Shown here: positions 61,886 to 64,000 of the stretch, one piece after another
Layout of the letters: the number at the start of each line of letters is the position of its first letter
How positions within the stretch are numbered: position 1 is the first letter of the stretch
From: Pseudozobellia thermophila
GTDB lineage: Bacteria > Bacteroidota > Bacteroidia > Flavobacteriales > Flavobacteriaceae
DNA: 64,000 nt
Reading direction: 5' to 3'
Assembly (NCBI RefSeq): GCF_900141855.1
Contig: NZ_FQYU01000002.1
Location: 1 to 64,000, forward strand
Made by a program: the position numbers and the translations under genes
Notes under the pieces: generated by a model
Told to the model about the DNA's origin: nothing
The model's database searches: none
The model's input: the letters and a program-made list of their open reading frames with translations, nothing else

Positions 61886-62089
61886 TTAGTTTAAAACGAG
61901 TTCTTCATGTAAGTTCCGGAACCCTTTCTCTCCCATACTTTGAAGGGTCAGGGTAAACATGGGACCATTGTCCTGCTGTAACCGGTGTACATATTCGCTA
62001 CACGAACAGACACGGTCCTTGGCACGGGTCAACGTACATCCTGCAACATATTTGCAAGTAGAACAAATGCTTCCGTACAGTTTTTTCAT
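61886..62089 (-). CDS. Cys-rich mini-protein upstream of gdhA
   Basis: Sixty-seven residues, with CSTCKYVAGCTLTRAKD and VCSCSEYVHR giving five Cys in the first 30 positions, in the manner of a zinc ribbon or small Fe-S site. The C-terminal half is soluble and has no named motif. The gene stops 5 bases before the glutamate dehydrogenase start, so the two are in one operon. It is not recognised as a member of a known family. It may be a metal-bound regulator or partner of the enzyme. Confidence 0.7.
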   Translation of the reverse strand: MKKLYGSICSTCKYVAGCTLTRAKDRVCSCSEYVHRLQQDNGPMFTLTLQSMGEKGFRNLHEELVLN

Positions 62090-62611
62090 CCTTACAATTT
62101 TTTAAAATCCTATAATAGACCTGCCCGTTGGTACATCTAAACTTTGAACATCAAAACATCCCTATCGGACAGGTCTAACATCCAACCCAACTTTATTGTC
62201 TTTTGTATTTCCTTGGTTCGCCCATTTCCCCTTCCCTATCCCTTTACGGTACATGCTTTCTTTTTCGGCCTGGCCGATCCTTCCGGTCGGCCAACCTTTC
62301 CTTTGAAGGTCGATGGGAAAAAGGCTAACAAGGCCTTGTCCGCTTTTAGATGTAACAAAGTGCATGCCTATTCGTTTGAAATATAACAATACAGTGCAAT
62401 ACACTGATTATCAATTAAATAGATTGTAGTCAAAAATAAGGACCCACTACCCTTGCTGGGGAAAAATTACCCACCTGCGTAGTATTGGGCTATAGTACAG
62501 CGAAGAATAGGGCCGTGCATGGTTATGGGGCGACTGCCCCGGATGGGCTGGTCAGAAGGCATAAAAAAAGGGGCTAGACCAGCCCCTTTTGTTCAATGTA
62601 TGTACTTCCCT
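62090..62611. other. Intergenic stretch between the gdh operon and the SusD-like gene
   Basis: About 520 bases. The left end should hold the promoter of the mini-protein-gdhA operon, and 62570-62586 holds a terminator. No further gene is seen; the open frames here lack protein character. Confidence 0.5.
62563..62590 (-). terminator. Terminator of the SusD-like gene
   Basis: GGGGCT (62570-62575) pairs with AGCCCC (62581-62586). A-runs and T-runs flank both sides, so it can act on either strand. It lies 22 bases past the stop at 62612. Confidence 0.8.
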
Positions 62612-63994
62612 TTATTCCTCGGTATTCCACCACAGGGGAGTTGTCAACCTTATATAAGGGTTGTTGTCGGGCATGTTTTCGTAATTGCGATCTTCTTCAT
62701 TGTATTCGTACATCATGGCTTGGATCCAATCGTCCTCATTGGGGAAGATATCCAGGTTTACGTTTTCGGGACGTTCCAAACCGGGATAGATGTCCGAACT
62801 GTAATCGGCCCTTCGCATGTCTACCCAGGTTTCGGGATTGAGCATGTTGGCAATATATTTTTGAACAAAGATATGGGATAGGTTGATGCCCGATGTTCCA
62901 ATTTCCTCATCAAGTTTTGCCAGGTAATCATTGCCTTCATCGGCACTTACCCCCACCTTTTCCAAATCGGCCCTTACCCCTTCCTTAAAGTCTGCATAGG
63001 CGCCTGCGAGGTCTCCCTTTCTGAACCGGGCCTCGGCAGAAATAAACTTGACCTCGCTATACGTCATCATATAGGTCGGTGAGGTGGGACTCGTATAAAA
63101 TCCACCATTTCCTACCGAGAAGTTGTCCCCGGCGTTTTCATCGGTGGTGGTATCGACTCCACTGCCCGTTACCACACCGCGATAGCCCCCGTTGACCGCC
63201 TCGGGGACGATCAAGGGCAGTCTTGGGTCTTCGTAGGGAGTATCCAATTGGAGTGGGTTCTTCAACAATTCAACAAAAAAGTGGGAAAAATAGTCGAAGC
63301 GTGTGGAGCCGTATCCATTTTCGCTAAAGGGCTGGTTGTCGTTTTCCATTTCGCCCCCGCCGTAATTCTTTTGGGCGTTAAGGGCGTTGGAGTTGATGGC
63401 CATGTCACAGGCCTCTATGATCGCATCGGGGTCATAGGCCATATCACCCGAACTTTTCTTGTTCAAATGGTTCAGGTACCTGGCCTTTATCGCGTAGGCG
63501 AACTTGATCCAGTTGTCTTGGTTGCCCTGGTACAGCACATCGCCATCTTCGAGGTTCAGGTCGATCTCACTGGGTTCTTGGAGTTGGGCGATGGCTTCGT
63601 CCAACATGGTCAAAATGGTCTGATAGGCCTCTTTTTGGGTGACGAACCCAGGGGTAATGTTCATGGCCGATTCCCCGTCGTAGGTATCCTCGATGACAAT
63701 ATCACCATATTGGTCGGTGGTCATGCCCAAGATGTAGGCCCTGAGGATCTTTCCCACGGCCACATAGTTGGGGGCGTTGTACTTTTCGCCCAGCACGATT
63801 AAATCGGCGGTATTCGGAAGGGCGTATACGTAGGCGTTTTGCCATAGTAAATAACGTCCCGTGGTCAATTCCGCACTCCAGGTTTCCGAATAGTAGTCGG
63901 CAACGTTTTGCGAGCCGTACTGCATAATTCCCAAAACCTCACGGGTACCTCGGTACTGTGCAGTTCCCGTGGTGTTTTCAATGGCGTATTGGAT
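62612..63994 (-). CDS. SusD/RagB-family outer-membrane nutrient-binding protein, 5' part beyond window
   Basis: About 460 residues are seen. Typical SusD text: YSETWSAELTTGRYLLWQNAYVYALPNTADLI, VGKILRAYILGMTTDQYGDIV, the TPR-like KFAYAIKARYLNHLNKK and the C-terminal WVDMRRADYSSDIYPGLERP. It belongs to the SusD_2-like branch. SusD proteins sit on a SusC TonB receptor and hold the substrate; the partner would lie upstream beyond base 64000. The protein-like frame runs on to IQYAIENTTGTAQ near the edge but then meets TGA at 63995-63997, so either a frameshift, an early stop or an unusual start is present there. Confidence 0.85.
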   Translation of the reverse strand: MQYAIENTTGTAQYRGTREVLGIMQYGSQNVADYYSETWSAELTTGRYLLWQNAYVYALPNTADLIVLGEKYNAPNYVAVGKILRAYILGMTTDQYGDIVIEDTYDGESAMNITPGFVTQKEAYQTILTMLDEAIAQLQEPSEIDLNLEDGDVLYQGNQDNWIKFAYAIKARYLNHLNKKSSGDMAYDPDAIIEACDMAINSNALNAQKNYGGGEMENDNQPFSENGYGSTRFDYFSHFFVELLKNPLQLDTPYEDPRLPLIVPEAVNGGYRGVVTGSGVDTTTDENAGDNFSVGNGGFYTSPTSPTYMMTYSEVKFISAEARFRKGDLAGAYADFKEGVRADLEKVGVSADEGNDYLAKLDEEIGTSGINLSHIFVQKYIANMLNPETWVDMRRADYSSDIYPGLERPENVNLDIFPNEDDWIQAMMYEYNEEDRNYENMPDNNPYIRLTTPLWWNTEE

Positions 63995-64000
63995 TCAATC

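Noticed and set aside
1-64000. CRISPR array, rRNA or tRNA genes
   Set aside because: I looked for evenly spaced direct repeats, tRNA-like cloverleaf ends and rRNA blocks and recognised none; without a scanning program a single tRNA could still be missed.

Overview
The window looks like chromosome from a marine-type Flavobacteriaceae (Bacteroidota), perhaps near Zobellia, Maribacter or Arenibacter; the genus is a guess. The evidence is a TonB-dependent receptor with an N-terminal carboxypeptidase-like repeat, a SusD-family protein, a type IX secretion C-terminal domain, many Bacteroidota-style lipoproteins and TAnnTTTG promoter elements. No rRNA, tRNA or CRISPR array was recognised.

Region 1 (1-7.8 kb) is AT-rich and accessory. 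It starts with the end of an IS3-type transposase, followed by a frameshifted 60-residue gene, two large overlapping-type genes (a class-3-lipase-like protein and an uncharacterised partner) and a DUF1778/GNAT toxin-antitoxin pair. The pair lies among hairpin-rich repeats, two of which are diverged copies with covarying stems. An 18-bp near-identical direct repeat at 420 and 7767 brackets the whole region.

Region 2 (7.8-14.4 kb) is one regulon: cupin, MRJP/SMP-30-like propeller, cyclase-family hydrolase, MFS exporter, aldo/keto reductase and flavin monooxygenase, with a Crp/Fnr regulator at its head. Two promoters share a GTGATGTATGTCAC-type box, a 16-bp element and the same spacing to the start.

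Region 3 (14.9-30.7 kb) holds an M43 metalloprotease split by lectin-like repeat triplets, a frameshifted PAS-LuxR regulator beside a sulfide:quinone oxidoreductase, an ABC/M1-peptidase fusion with its ATPase, a TPR protein, a secreted DsrE-like protein, a MacB remnant and a nucleoside-hydrolase lipoprotein. The SQR and DsrE promoters carry the same GTAAC-N4-GTTAC palindrome at the same spacing.

Region 4 (31-50 kb) mixes an arylsulfotransferase-like lipoprotein, a lone receiver domain, two secreted papain-fold-like proteins, a two-gene deletion scar, an operon of TonB receptor, M29-type metalloenzyme and NCS1 permease, a phosphatase, an acyltransferase, an ankyrin lipoprotein, an AraC-TolB-TPR regulator, an NhaC antiporter and an outer-membrane barrel.

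Region 5 (50-64 kb) has a MarR gene with paired operators, a cupin plus quinol nitric oxide reductase operon behind a palindrome-covered promoter, a type IX cargo protein, lipoproteins, and a stress/energy cluster (universal stress protein, GreA/Rnk-like factor, glutamate dehydrogenase, Cys-rich mini-protein). It ends in a SusD gene that runs off the window and shows an in-frame stop at its edge.
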